This document shows, one piece after another, positions 16,817 to 24,103 of a stretch of 44,719 nt of DNA (its first letter is position 1; the number at the start of each line of letters is the position of its first letter). The stretch comes from a virus. Location: positions 1-44,719 of the IMG/VR virus record IMGVR_UViG_3300009419_000029; one strand, 5' to 3'. The position numbers and the translations under genes were made by a program. The notes beneath the pieces were generated by a model. That model was not told where the DNA came from. It made no database searches and saw nothing but the letters and a program-made list of their open reading frames with translations.

Positions 16817-16851
16817 ATAGGCAAGCGTCTGTTATCTGCTTGTTGACCTAT
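16817..16851 (+). promoter_or_regulatory. Hairpin in the endolysin leader
   Basis: ATAGGCAAGC pairs with GCTTG and CCTAT across a four-base bulge (TTGA), giving about ten base pairs 23 bases before the endolysin start codon. It could time endolysin translation. It is not recognisable as a known riboswitch; the ydaO-type motif that precedes some Rpf genes is absent. Confidence 0.4.
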
Positions 16852-16873
16852 CCCTCGGACATTGGAGAAACCC

Positions 16874-18010
16874 TTGAGTAAAAAATGCCTACTGGCTATT
16901 GCCATTCCTTTATTGACTTTTGTGCCCACCGTGGCACTGGCTGAGACGAGTCCCGACTCGGGAACCTTGGTCACCACAGTAGAGGAGGTAAACCCTGGCA
17001 TTGCTCTCAAGCACTCCCTCACATTCACAAAGAAGCCGAAAGCAACTGAGAAGTTCTGGGACAAACTCGCTTGGTGTGAAACGCATGGCGATTGGAAGAA
17101 CGGTGGCAATTGGGCTGGCGGACTAGGTATCGCTCAATCAACATGGTATGGATACGGCGGACACGAGTTCGCTAAGTCCCCTCACCTTGCTACCAAAGCA
17201 GAGCAGATTGTGGTCGCTAACCGCATCTCCACTCAGGGATACTTGCAAATTACTGTTCGTGACGCAGACTGGGCACGTCGCCAAGGAGTCCCGTCTCGCT
17301 TTGAGTTCTACCGTTATCCAGTTGGGTTCAACGGCTGGGGAGCACTTCACTGTGTTGGTTCCCGTAAGCCAAAGTTGTTTCACTACGACGACTTCAAACA
17401 GGTAGCAAAGGTTCCATACAGGCTCAATGAAAACAACATCATGGTGCGTGACCTACAGACATTGCTCAATGTAAAAGTTGATGGCGACTACGGACTCAAG
17501 ACCCGTGCTGCTCACATCAAGTTCCTGAAAAAACGGGGCATCACGACGAAGGGAATTATTCCTGAACTTCCGATTCCTGACAATCAAGTTTCCAAAACAT
17601 CTGGTCGTGTTTCATCGCAGTCAGCAAAGATTGATAAGTCGTGTCCGAAGTACGAGAAGTTGTTGAAACAATACGGTCTTCCTGTCAAAGATTTTTCATA
17701 CATTATGTGGCGTGAAAGCAGATGCCAGACGATGGCTGTCGGTTGGAATTACAAGAGTGGTTTCGGCCCCGGAAATTGCAAACTCGCACCAGCAAAAATC
17801 TACAAAAACTGCCGTGCTGTGCGTTCTTATGACACTGGCTTGTTGCAAGTCAACTCAACTTGGCGAACTGTTACTGCTCAGGTATGCAATAGACCACAAA
17901 ATCAAGTAATTCGTTCCTTGACAGACCCTGTGTGTAACATAAAAGTTGCTAAGTACCTCTACGAAAACGGTGGTATGCATCACTGGCGTGGGACTAGCGG
18001 AAAGAAATAA
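16874..18010 (+). CDS. Exported endolysin: Rpf-like, PG-binding and SLT-like domains
   Basis: 378 residues from TTG at 16874, chosen because GGAG lies six bases upstream and the resulting N-terminus (MSKKCLLAIAIPLLTF...ALA-E) is a classic Sec signal peptide. Residues ~45-115 (WDKLAWCETHGDW, GGLGIAQSTW, ATKAEQIVVANR) match the resuscitation-promoting-factor transglycosylase domain. Residues ~190-220 (MVRDLQTLLNVKVDGDYG) look like a peptidoglycan-binding repeat. The C-terminus (FSYIMWRESRCQ, DTGLLQVNSTW) resembles a second lytic transglycosylase fold. It should cleave host peptidoglycan at lysis, with export by the host Sec system. Confidence 0.85.
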   Translation: MSKKCLLAIAIPLLTFVPTVALAETSPDSGTLVTTVEEVNPGIALKHSLTFTKKPKATEKFWDKLAWCETHGDWKNGGNWAGGLGIAQSTWYGYGGHEFAKSPHLATKAEQIVVANRISTQGYLQITVRDADWARRQGVPSRFEFYRYPVGFNGWGALHCVGSRKPKLFHYDDFKQVAKVPYRLNENNIMVRDLQTLLNVKVDGDYGLKTRAAHIKFLKKRGITTKGIIPELPIPDNQVSKTSGRVSSQSAKIDKSCPKYEKLLKQYGLPVKDFSYIMWRESRCQTMAVGWNYKSGFGPGNCKLAPAKIYKNCRAVRSYDTGLLQVNSTWRTVTAQVCNRPQNQVIRSLTDPVCNIKVAKYLYENGGMHHWRGTSGKK

Positions 18011-18207
18011 TGTCTCGCAAGGAACTCATCAGCCTCTACGGAATTGAGATATTCCTCAAGTGCTCTTGTGGTGAAGTTCCTTCGCACTTTATGGAAGGTC
18101 GCTCTCCTCGCTGTCCTTCGTGCATGGAGATTACTAAAATCGTCGTCAGAAATCATGACGAACGCTACGGGGTCACTAACTCAACGGTTAGAGTAACGGA
18201 CTTTTAA
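18010..18207 (+). CDS. Small zinc-ribbon protein
   Basis: 65 residues; the ATG overlaps the endolysin stop (TAATG). CSCG...CPSC forms a probable zinc ribbon. Its last dozen codons run into the tRNA-Lys gene and its TAA stop falls inside the anticodon loop. Function unknown. Confidence 0.7.
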   Translation: MSRKELISLYGIEIFLKCSCGEVPSHFMEGRSPRCPSCMEITKIVVRNHDERYGVTNSTVRVTDF

Positions 18208-18242
18208 TCCGCAGGTTCTGGGTTCGAATCCCAGGTGACCCA
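18170..18242 (+). tRNA. tRNA-Lys (anticodon TTT)
   Basis: A 73-base cloverleaf: acceptor GGGTCAC/GTGACCC with discriminator A, D stem ACTC/GAGT, anticodon loop CTTTTAA (TTT, Lys), T arm CTGGG-TTCGAAT-CCCAG. The first anticodon-stem pair is A-C, a mismatch. CCA is not encoded. It overlaps the 3' end of the zinc-ribbon gene by 38 bases and abuts a convergent gene, so it must be cut from an mRNA or read from an internal promoter. Confidence 0.9.
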
Positions 18243-18506
18243 CTACCAAATGTAGGTTTCGGCGAGTCGGGGCTCCCCGCACGGCCATTCAGCACGATTT
18301 GTTATCTCTTTTACTGCGTTGCACTTTGAGCATCTAGACAATGTCTCGGGTCGTGGTGTCTTGTACCCTTTACGCCATACGTTTTTATCCAACGGGTTTG
18401 GCTCTTGTTCCCAAGCATGACTCAAGATGTTTGTTGCACGCTCTCCTGGAGTCCCGTCAAACTCAAGAACATCACCAGGGGAGTATTTAGGAAGGCGGAT
18501 TGTCAT
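18243..18506 (-). CDS. Hypothetical protein with CxxC motif
   Basis: 87 residues from the ATG at 18506. SRCSKCNAVKEI and WPCGEP give three cysteines near the C-terminus that may hold a zinc ion. The start lies 20 bases inside the upstream gene, implying coupling. The gene ends one base beyond the tRNA on the opposite strand. No family recognised. Confidence 0.7.
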   Translation of the reverse strand: MTIRLPKYSPGDVLEFDGTPGERATNILSHAWEQEPNPLDKNVWRKGYKTPRPETLSRCSKCNAVKEITNRAEWPCGEPRLAETYIW

Positions 18507-18894
18507 CTTCGCTGTTGTCCAACTCAATTATTTCTGCGACTATTGCTTTTGTGTACTTCTTGCGTAGACGCCACAACTTCTCGTTGAACTGCTTGAACGC
18601 ATCTGTCTGTCTCGCCTTTTGTGCGATTTTTTCGTCAAAGACTCCGTACTCCTTGAAAGCAACATTTTCCAAGTCCGGGGCTTCAAAGAGGATGTCGGAA
18701 ATCCAGTCTGCTTTCTTGTCCATCGCCAACATCAACTCAGCAATTCCGTCATAGCCGAACTCGTTGTAAACCTTCTGCGTGACAATGTCGCAGTAGTTCT
18801 TGCGATAAAGAATGTCAGCCGTCCCCGATGCCATGAACTGAGTCAAAAACTCAGCCATTATCTCAGATGGTTCTTGGTCTTCGTTGTCTTCCAT
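18487..18894 (-). CDS. Hypothetical helical protein
   Basis: 135 residues starting at MEDNEDQ; GGGGGTC five to ten bases upstream may act as ribosome site. Mostly helical with a lysine-rich segment (LWRLRKKYTKAIV) and an acidic C-terminus. No family recognised. Confidence 0.65.
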   Translation of the reverse strand: MEDNEDQEPSEIMAEFLTQFMASGTADILYRKNYCDIVTQKVYNEFGYDGIAELMLAMDKKADWISDILFEAPDLENVAFKEYGVFDEKIAQKARQTDAFKQFNEKLWRLRKKYTKAIVAEIIELDNSEDDNPPS

Positions 18895-18940
18895 TGTGAC
18901 CCCCAATGTACCACTAATACAATTGTGACATCAGGGTGTG

Positions 18941-19966
18941 TCAAGCCAGTGAAAGAACAAGTGATTGTGCCTCAGCCTTTTTGCGAGTTACCCACGAGTT
19001 GTAGTCCATTGATGCGATTGCTCGCTCCTCGGGCTTGGCGTCCCGATAATGGTCTAAGTATTCACCGATTGCGTTGTAAACAGACCAGCCATTAAATCCG
19101 TATCCACCAGCGTTCTTGTCGTTTACATAAAGTCCTCGTACAAGCAAGTGGATGTCGTCAACATTTTTCTTCTGACGCTCTGTCTCATCTTTTCTGTGAG
19201 GGAACACCTGTGTGATTACTTTGTCCAACTGAGTTGAGCCAGCCGGGACTGGGATGCGAAGCATTGTTTCAGCCATTGAGAGGAAACTGGTAGCCCAAGT
19301 TCCTGACATTGCGATGACTTGTGCTGCGTCTTCAATTGCGCTATCCGCATTACGGGTGTGGCGTGCTGTGAACACAGAGTTCGCACTCTTGAGTCCTGCC
19401 ATCACAGTGTTCTTGCAGACCGCTCGCACCGATGTGTTTGCGTAGGTAATGGCTGTCTTGCCGTCATGTCCGTTACGAACAAGCAGGTAACGCTGAATCT
19501 TGTCGTTCACACCAGTTGGGTCAATGAAGAGAGGTCCGAGGTCAAGGCAGGCGAAGAACTCACGACCATCGTTGAGGACACCACATGTATCCACGATTGC
19601 GTCGCCCTTGGAGGCCCCGACAATGTCCAAAGCCCTGTCCAAGCAGTCCTTGTTTTGCTGAATAACGAATCGTGTTCCAACAGTTGACAAACCGTCAATG
19701 GTTCCATCGGGATTTAAACGAACTGTTGCTCTGCTATCAGAAATAAAAACGGGGCTTCCGTCGGGATTGCGAAGGGGGTTGAGGTTGTCATCTACCGCAA
19801 TGACCTTTGTGAGTGCCACATCAAAGTCAGCCTGAGCCGCAGAGAGCATCGCTTCTGCAGTCTGTAGCCCAGCCATTGGCTTTCCCAGCCTGTGCCAAGG
19901 GATTTCCCTGTCGGCGTAAGCCATCTTTGCTCTGCCCATTGCGTCAATCTCTAATGCGTGTGCCAT
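18941..19966 (-). CDS. DUF932 phage/plasmid-like protein
   Basis: 341 residues from MAHALEID. The opening (PWHRLGKPM), GTRFVIQQNKD, YLLVRNGHDG, AVCKNTVMAGL and FNGWSVYNAIGEYLDHYR match the DUF932 (TIGR03299) family common in phages and conjugative plasmids. Family function is unsettled. An upstream in-frame ATG at 20026 is less likely because the 20 extra codons do not look like the family start. Confidence 0.88.
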   Translation of the reverse strand: MAHALEIDAMGRAKMAYADREIPWHRLGKPMAGLQTAEAMLSAAQADFDVALTKVIAVDDNLNPLRNPDGSPVFISDSRATVRLNPDGTIDGLSTVGTRFVIQQNKDCLDRALDIVGASKGDAIVDTCGVLNDGREFFACLDLGPLFIDPTGVNDKIQRYLLVRNGHDGKTAITYANTSVRAVCKNTVMAGLKSANSVFTARHTRNADSAIEDAAQVIAMSGTWATSFLSMAETMLRIPVPAGSTQLDKVITQVFPHRKDETERQKKNVDDIHLLVRGLYVNDKNAGGYGFNGWSVYNAIGEYLDHYRDAKPEERAIASMDYNSWVTRKKAEAQSLVLSLA

Positions 19967-20056
19967 GTGAGTAAACTTTCTAATTAGATTTACACAGAAA
20001 GCGTAGCACCTGAATCTCGGGGCCACAACTCCGCTGGGGCGTGGGTTGGGGCTGGC

Positions 20057-20266
20057 TCAACGAACGAACCAGTCCTCGTCCTCGTCCTTGTCCAACTCGT
20101 TGCCCTGATACACGCCACTTATGCGCTTTTCAGCCAGTTGGAAGAGAGGCTTGGCGTGGTGCCCGTACTTGTCCCATACGACCTTTGCGCCGATTACGGT
20201 CAAAGAGAAGAAGGCTATCTTCATGATTAGCCATGAGGCTATTGCTATTTCTTGGAATATGTTCAT
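20057..20266 (-). CDS. Small membrane protein
   Basis: 69 residues with one transmembrane helix (IASWLIMKIAFFSLTVIGAKVVW) and an acidic cytoplasmic tail (DKDEDEDW). Starts six bases after a repeated promoter, so probably leaderless. Function unknown. Confidence 0.75.
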   Translation of the reverse strand: MNIFQEIAIASWLIMKIAFFSLTVIGAKVVWDKYGHHAKPLFQLAEKRISGVYQGNELDKDEDEDWFVR

Positions 20267-20272
20267 ACAACA

Positions 20273-20303
20273 ATTATGCCTTGTAGTGGATAAAACAACA
20301 ACC
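20273..20303 (-). promoter_or_regulatory. 31-bp repeated promoter, copy 2
   Basis: GGTTGT, CTACAAGG, CATAAT on the minus strand; ATG of the 20266 gene follows after six bases. Confidence 0.75.
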
Positions 20304-20411
20304 TGATGTGACCGAAGTCACAAACAGGGAAATGGTGAGAAAAGTTCACTAACCTGCCCGCCCAAAAACTCACAAATGAATGTTGCGGGGCCACCCAACC
20401 CACCGAGTGTT

Positions 20412-20439
20412 GCAGGAAACTATCACGGTGGCGGAAAGG
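20412..20439 (+). repeat. GGTGGCGGAAAG repeat, copy 1
   Basis: AAACTATCACGGTGGCGGAA core, preceded about 25 bp earlier by GGGGCC. Lies directly beyond the stop codon of a minus-strand gene. Confidence 0.6.
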
Positions 20440-20444
20440 AAAAT

Positions 20445-20570
20445 TTACAGATTCGTTTTCTTCTTACGACGCCCCGCATACTGAGTGATGGGATGCCACA
20501 CACGCAAAGCAACGAACGAGGCAAGCAGGACGATTACCAACCACGGGTCAATAGCAATACTTACGTCCAT
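20445..20570 (-). CDS. 41-residue membrane protein
   Basis: Begins MDVSIAIDPW, then one hydrophobic helix (LVIVLLASFVALRVW) and a basic tail (RRKKKTNL). Its ATG lies within the last codons of the upstream gene (ten-base overlap). Short, but the topology and coupling support a real gene. Confidence 0.65.
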   Translation of the reverse strand: MDVSIAIDPWLVIVLLASFVALRVWHPITQYAGRRKKKTNL

Positions 20571-20707
20571 TTCTTGACCTTCTTCCGTACCTTGATTTTG
20601 TAACCGTTGAAACGCAGGAGTTCAATGATGTGTTCAGGTATTCCGTCAGTAATCACTATCCCCTTTTGGTTCAGCGCTATGCGGATGATGTCTTTCTTCT
20701 TGCTCAT
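20561..20707 (-). CDS. 48-residue basic protein
   Basis: MSKKKDIIRIALNQKG start, beta-alpha-beta-like with a KVRKKVKKW tail. The start is fixed by the repeated promoter six bases upstream. The short hydrophilic fold resembles toxin-type HicA proteins (I-R-x-L...G) only superficially; no HicB neighbour is seen. Confidence 0.65.
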   Translation of the reverse strand: MSKKKDIIRIALNQKGIVITDGIPEHIIELLRFNGYKIKVRKKVKKWT

Positions 20708-20713
20708 ACCTTC

Positions 20714-20744
20714 AGTATGCCGTGTAAGGCGCAAGACAACAACT
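20714..20744 (-). promoter_or_regulatory. 31-bp repeated promoter, copy 3
   Basis: AGTTGT, CTTACACGG, CATACT; six bases to the ATG at 20707. Sits just past the SNF2 helicase stop codon. Confidence 0.75.
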
Positions 20745-20756
20745 TCAGTCGGATGT

Positions 20757-22664
20757 TTATTGTCCAGCACCCAGCAGACGGAGTATCAACTGGCTCGCTC
20801 CCTCGGCTTCTTCGGCGGGACTTCCGTCGACAGCCTGATTCACGACATTTCTCTTTCTCTCAATGAGCGAGTAAATGTCCTCATCTATCGTTCCATCACA
20901 CAGTAGATAAGTCGCCGTGACGGAAGACTTCTGTCCCAACCTATGACAGCGTGAATAAGTTTGGTCTACATCAGCAGGTGTCCAAGGAAGTTCCACAAAC
21001 AATACATCCTGTGCGATTTGCAGGTTATGCCCCGTCTTTGCCGCCTGGATTGACAGAACAATAACTGGGGCTTCTTCACAAGACATGGTCATGAACTTGC
21101 GCTTCTGTTCTTCCACATCATTGATGTCCATGCCACCTTGGATGCGAAGGTTTCCAAACGCAAGGGCGAGTTCATCCACAACATCTCTGTGGTGAGCAGC
21201 GATAACGACTTTGCGTCCCTCTGCGACGCGGGACTCCACCCATTCTTTGATTGCTGGCATTTTTGCTTTTGCTGACAGACGGCGCAGAACAGAGAGGCGA
21301 ACCAAGTGCTGATTTGATTCTGCTTTGATTTTTGCTACCACCGCTGCTGAGTTGGGGTTTAATCCAAGTTCTTTAGCAATCTCCTTGGCACGCTGTACTA
21401 GGTACTCAACGATGTCTGTTTCTGCTTTTTTATATTCCTTCATACCGGCAGCAGTCCCGTCAACCAGAACTGGGTCGTGAACAACGGGTGGGAGGTCGGA
21501 TAGAACCTGCTCTTTTGTGCGCCGAATGTAACAAGTTGAGCGAAGTGTTTCATTTAGTTCATCAAGATTGCTATGTCCATCAAGATGCCACTGCCCCCAC
21601 TTGTCTTTGAAAGCCCCGCAATAACGTCGGTAGAAGCCCCACTCTCCTCCGAACTTATCTAACTTCCCAAGAATGTTTAGTTGGCTTGCGTACTCGGCTG
21701 GTCTGTTTGTAACTGGAGTTCCCGTCAGACACAGGACAATTCCGGATTTCGGGGCCGACCGAGCGATTTTCACCGCACTCTTGGTTCGTTGTGCTTGAGG
21801 CGACTTGCAATAATGGCTTTCGTCAAAAACAAAAGATTTATGATTGAGAAGTTGCTTTTCCCAATGATTGATGTTAGAATAACCAATAACAACTACGTCA
21901 TAGTCAGACGGAAACTCTTTCCTGTCGGTGACTACTTTGACTGTTCTGTGAGGAAGCCATCTACGGTATTCGGCTTGCCAGTTCAGAACCAGAGTTGCGG
22001 GACACACAACGACGGCTGGGTAGGAGTCAGAAACATACTCCAATGTTGCAATCGCCTGCAATGTTTTTCCCAAGCCCATCTCGTCAGCGATGAAAGTTCT
22101 CCGTGCGTTACTTGCGTAAGCAACTCCTGCCCTCTGATACGGCAGCAGCGGGAGTCCCGCCACCTCAATGTCAGCATCAGTTTGTCGTGAAGCATCCTTG
22201 AGTTCCGACAAAGCCGTGTTGATTTCGGTGAGCATTTGTCTGACTTCGTCTGGAACTTCTTGTTTGAATGTGTCTGCCCACTTGACTGCCTCGGCGATGC
22301 TGGTTTTCGGGGCTCGCCAGGCCATCGTCTTCTTGTCCCATGTAATTCCAGGAATTTGTTTGACTGACTGAATCATTACTCTGTCGTATGCAAAGTGCAA
22401 AAAGAGCCATTTCTCGTCGCACCTGATGCCCCGAGTTTCGTTCTTGCGAGAGGGGAGTGTGAACAGCAGGACTTCAGGTTCAATCTCAAACCCATTGGCT
22501 TCTGCGAACTCTCTCACTTCGTTTATTGATGACATCGGGGCTCGCCACACACGGGCGACCTTGTCCCACTTCGCACCCTTTATTGCCTTGACTTCTGCGA
22601 CCTCCTTGGGGTCATAGGGGGACTGCAGGACTAGGTGGTCATCATCAAGGCTGAGTGTCTTCAC
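20757..22664 (-). CDS. SNF2-family DNA helicase/translocase
   Basis: About 635 residues. Two N-terminal HARP-like repeats (GAKWDKVARVWRAP and GITWDKKTMAWRAP) precede the SNF2 motor: Walker A DEMGLGKTLQ, DESH box, CLTGTPVTNRP, and motif VI-like YSRCHRLGQKSSV. Related phage proteins, together with SMARCAL1, remodel DNA at stalled or recombining forks. The start is set at GTG 22664 because TACAAT lies seven bases upstream and the longer frame would run through a terminator hairpin. Confidence 0.88.
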   Translation of the reverse strand: MKTLSLDDDHLVLQSPYDPKEVAEVKAIKGAKWDKVARVWRAPMSSINEVREFAEANGFEIEPEVLLFTLPSRKNETRGIRCDEKWLFLHFAYDRVMIQSVKQIPGITWDKKTMAWRAPKTSIAEAVKWADTFKQEVPDEVRQMLTEINTALSELKDASRQTDADIEVAGLPLLPYQRAGVAYASNARRTFIADEMGLGKTLQAIATLEYVSDSYPAVVVCPATLVLNWQAEYRRWLPHRTVKVVTDRKEFPSDYDVVVIGYSNINHWEKQLLNHKSFVFDESHYCKSPQAQRTKSAVKIARSAPKSGIVLCLTGTPVTNRPAEYASQLNILGKLDKFGGEWGFYRRYCGAFKDKWGQWHLDGHSNLDELNETLRSTCYIRRTKEQVLSDLPPVVHDPVLVDGTAAGMKEYKKAETDIVEYLVQRAKEIAKELGLNPNSAAVVAKIKAESNQHLVRLSVLRRLSAKAKMPAIKEWVESRVAEGRKVVIAAHHRDVVDELALAFGNLRIQGGMDINDVEEQKRKFMTMSCEEAPVIVLSIQAAKTGHNLQIAQDVLFVELPWTPADVDQTYSRCHRLGQKSSVTATYLLCDGTIDEDIYSLIERKRNVVNQAVDGSPAEEAEGASQLILRLLGAGQ

Positions 22665-22670
22665 GCTCCG

Positions 22671-22690
22671 TATTGTAGCCCAGCGTTTTG
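22671..22690. repeat. AGCCCAGCGTTTT repeat, copy 1
   Basis: GTAGCCCAGCGTTTTGGATT, one of three copies (also 22979 and 24969), each next to a terminator hairpin. This copy overlaps the likely SNF2 promoter. Confidence 0.45.
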
Positions 22691-22702
22691 GATTGGCAAA
22701 AA

Positions 22703-22742
22703 AAGGAACCCGCCTGCGGAGGGGCACAGGCGGGTTCCTTTT
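22703..22742. terminator. Bidirectional terminator
   Basis: AAGGAACCCGCCTG and CAGGCGGGTTCCTT form a 14-bp stem, with runs of A before and T after, so it can work on both strands. It ends the 22893 transcript before the SNF2 gene. Confidence 0.85.
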
Positions 22743-22743
22743 A

Positions 22744-22893
22744 TCAGCAAGAGTAGTGCGCTTGTCCTAGCGCAACCATCACCATCGCCTCACGCTCGGT
22801 AACAGAGAAACTGCCTGCCGTCTTGTCGGCGTAAGCCCGATACTGCTGGGTTTCTTCTTCCCACACGAGAGAATAAACTTCTTCTTGTTCCAT
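22744..22893 (-). CDS. 49-residue hypothetical protein
   Basis: Begins MEQEEVYSLVWEEETQQYRAY; helical C-terminal half (TEREAMVMVALGQAHYSC). Unlike most neighbours it has a leader with AGGAGG seven bases before the ATG, although it uses the same promoter type. A terminator follows the stop. Function unknown. Confidence 0.65.
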   Translation of the reverse strand: MEQEEVYSLVWEEETQQYRAYADKTAGSFSVTEREAMVMVALGQAHYSC

Positions 22894-22915
22894 ATTTTCA
22901 CCTCCTTATGAATCA

Positions 22916-22946
22916 AGTATGCCTTGTAGTGGTTGGAATGACAACA
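22916..22946 (-). promoter_or_regulatory. 31-bp repeated promoter, copy 4
   Basis: TGTTGT, CTACAAGG, CATACT. No ATG at the usual distance; a short leader with AGGAGG serves the gene at 22893. Confidence 0.7.
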
Positions 22947-22978
22947 TTAGTTTTCGGAAAGTTTTCGGCGGTCTGCCG

Positions 22979-23079
22979 CAGCCCAGCGTTTTAAATTCAC
23001 GAGCGGAACGAAACGGGGCTCCGCCCACGAGAACGCAGACAGCAAAGAACCCGCCAGCGGAGGGCACTGGCGGGTTCTT
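22979..23079. repeat. AGCCCAGCGTTTT repeat with terminator, copy 2
   Basis: AGCCCAGCGTTTTAAATT, then CGGGGCTCCGCCC, then CAGACAGCAAAGAACCC leading into the hairpin. The same order is repeated at 24969-25060. Confidence 0.5.
23045..23079. terminator. Terminator hairpin
   Basis: AAGAACCCGCCAG pairs with CTGGCGGGTTCTT (13 bp). On the minus strand TTTG follows; it lies just beyond the stop of the 23222 gene. Confidence 0.8.
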
Positions 23080-23090
23080 CTAGGGGGATA

Positions 23091-23222
23091 TTATCTGCCC
23101 GTAATCAACTGGTAGACATGTACCGCCCAATGCGCTGGACACAGTGTCTCGCCGTTTGCACGCTCGTGGCTGGTTCCCTCGCAATCAAGGTACGTATCGC
23201 CGTGCGCTTGACATTCTTTCAT
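23091..23222 (-). CDS. 43-residue Cys/His protein
   Basis: Begins MKECQAHGDTYLDCEG, with LCPAHWAVHV later; four Cys/His sites suggest a zinc finger. GGAGGTGAG upstream supports this ATG, but a second in-frame ATG at 23234, six bases after the promoter, would give four more residues by leaderless initiation. Related in layout to the 25230 gene (CDAHWEE). Confidence 0.65.
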   Translation of the reverse strand: MKECQAHGDTYLDCEGTSHERANGETLCPAHWAVHVYQLITGR

Positions 23223-23240
23223 TCTCACCTCCATATCTCA

Positions 23241-23271
23241 AGTATGCCGTGTAAGGGTAGAAAACACAACA
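23241..23271 (-). promoter_or_regulatory. 31-bp repeated promoter, copy 5
   Basis: TGTTGT, CTTACACGG, CATACT; an ATG follows after six bases and an SD-led ATG 12 bases later in the same frame. Confidence 0.75.
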
Positions 23272-23286
23272 TTTATTTTTAGAAAC

Positions 23287-23295
23287 TTATCCACA
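23287..23295 (+). promoter_or_regulatory. DnaA box
   Basis: TTATCCACA, a perfect consensus DnaA box, about 16 bp beyond the -35 end of a repeated promoter. Confidence 0.55.
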
Positions 23296-23355
23296 GGCTC
23301 GCACCCATGAAATGCGTTTTTCTGCGGCGGAACGGTGGCCCCGCGTCCGGATTTC

Positions 23356-23383
23356 TTCCTGAACCTATTACGGTGGCGGAAAG
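23356..23383 (+). repeat. GGTGGCGGAAAG repeat, copy 2
   Basis: TTCCTGAACCTATTACGGTG core followed by GCGGAAAGG, with GGCCCCG upstream; the outer TTCC/GGAA can pair. Confidence 0.6.
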
Positions 23384-23441
23384 GAAATGGGAATAAAAAT
23401 CTAGACGGCTAAAAACGGGGCTACCAGTTTCCGGGAAAAAA

Positions 23442-23475
23442 AGAAAAAGAAAAAACCCCAACCCGAAGGCTGAGG
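23442..23475 (-). terminator. Strong UUCG-loop terminator
   Basis: On the minus strand CCTCAGCC, loop TTCG, GGTTGGGG (eight pairs with wobbles), followed by TTTTTTCTTTTTC. A near-ideal factor-independent terminator ending the noncoding transcript from promoter copy 6. Confidence 0.85.
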
Positions 23476-23613
23476 CTCTTTCCCATTTCCCGTTAGCGGA
23501 AATTAATTATTCTGTGGTCTACTCGTAGTTGTGTTTTGACCGCACGCACTCCCGACCTAACAGTCGGTGTCCTGTATGTACCACCGCTATTCGCTTTCGC
23601 TCCTAGTTGATTA
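23445..23613 (-). ncRNA. Candidate structured noncoding RNA
   Basis: About 165 bases between repeated promoter copy 6 and the UUCG terminator, with no start codon at the leaderless position and no ORF with a sensible ribosome site. Local helices include CCGAC/GTCGG with a six-base loop, CTAC/GTAG, and GTGGT/ACCAC closing a ~75-base domain. It does not fold as a tRNA. Promoter plus terminator without a gene is the main argument. Confidence 0.45.
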
Positions 23614-23614
23614 C

Positions 23615-23645
23615 ATCTTACCGTCTAAGAGCACGATTCACAACC
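23615..23645 (-). promoter_or_regulatory. 31-bp repeated promoter, copy 6 (variant)
   Basis: GGTTGT, CTTAGACGG, TAAGAT; overlaps the stop codon of the 23916 gene and leads into the candidate noncoding RNA. Confidence 0.55.
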
Positions 23646-23916
23646 CGATGTCACCAGATGTTTTCGTTGCCCCGCGTTCATCGCCGAGAGGGAACTCCGT
23701 GTTGTTGTCCCATTTCTCCATAACAAACTTCTCGGTTGTTTCAGGCACGTCTTTTGTAAGACGAAGGTAATACGGGTCAAGTTCTGTACCACGCAGTTCA
23801 TCGGCAAGGTCAGGTCGCAGGTCGTTCAGTAAGTTGAAGTACACCTGTCCGAACCTGAGATTCGGGGCCTCTGCCCATTCTTGCTGGACGCAGAGTTTGA
23901 ATGAGTAGTAGTTCAT
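23638..23916 (-). CDS. Conserved actinophage hypothetical protein
   Basis: 92 residues. FGQVYFNLLNDLRPDLADELRGTELDPYY followed by a helical region with WDNN resembles a small family widespread in actinophages, function unknown. ATGA overlap with a 27-residue gene upstream. Last gene of a four-gene unit from promoter copy 7. Confidence 0.75.
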   Translation of the reverse strand: MNYYSFKLCVQQEWAEAPNLRFGQVYFNLLNDLRPDLADELRGTELDPYYLRLTKDVPETTEKFVMEKWDNNTEFPLGDERGATKTSGDIGL

Positions 23917-23996
23917 TCTCCGCCCCAGTGTGCGTACTCATTTTTCTGCGTTGTCAGCAGTCCCGTGCTGAAAAGCGAAAGGAAGAAAGTAATCAT
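23913..23996 (-). CDS. 27-residue hydrophobic peptide
   Basis: MITFFLSLFSTGLLTTQ then a polar tail. It starts in TAATG with the upstream gene and ends in ATGA with the downstream gene, so it is tightly fitted into the operon; this fit is the main evidence. Possible membrane peptide. Confidence 0.5.
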   Translation of the reverse strand: MITFFLSLFSTGLLTTQKNEYAHWGGE

Positions 23997-24103
23997 TATT
24001 GTTCACCCTCTTTCTCTGCGTCTTGTTCACACAAGAACGAGTTAGCCCAAGAGTCCATGAAGTCGTCATACGCTTCAATTTCCTCGTGTGTCCAGCCACT
24101 CAT
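23996..24103 (-). CDS. 35-residue acidic protein
   Basis: MSGWTHEEIEAYDDFMDSW... acidic and amphipathic; ATGA overlap upstream and TAATG downstream. Function unknown. Confidence 0.6.
   Translation of the reverse strand: MSGWTHEEIEAYDDFMDSWANSFLCEQDAEKEGEQ

Noticed and set aside
16699-16873. ydaO-type (c-di-AMP) riboswitch before the Rpf-like gene
   Set aside because: The conserved core sequences of that class are absent; only a simple bulged hairpin is present.
23500-23590. Possible degenerate tRNA in the 23.5-kb noncoding stretch
   Set aside because: No proper acceptor/T-arm geometry; only scattered short helices.
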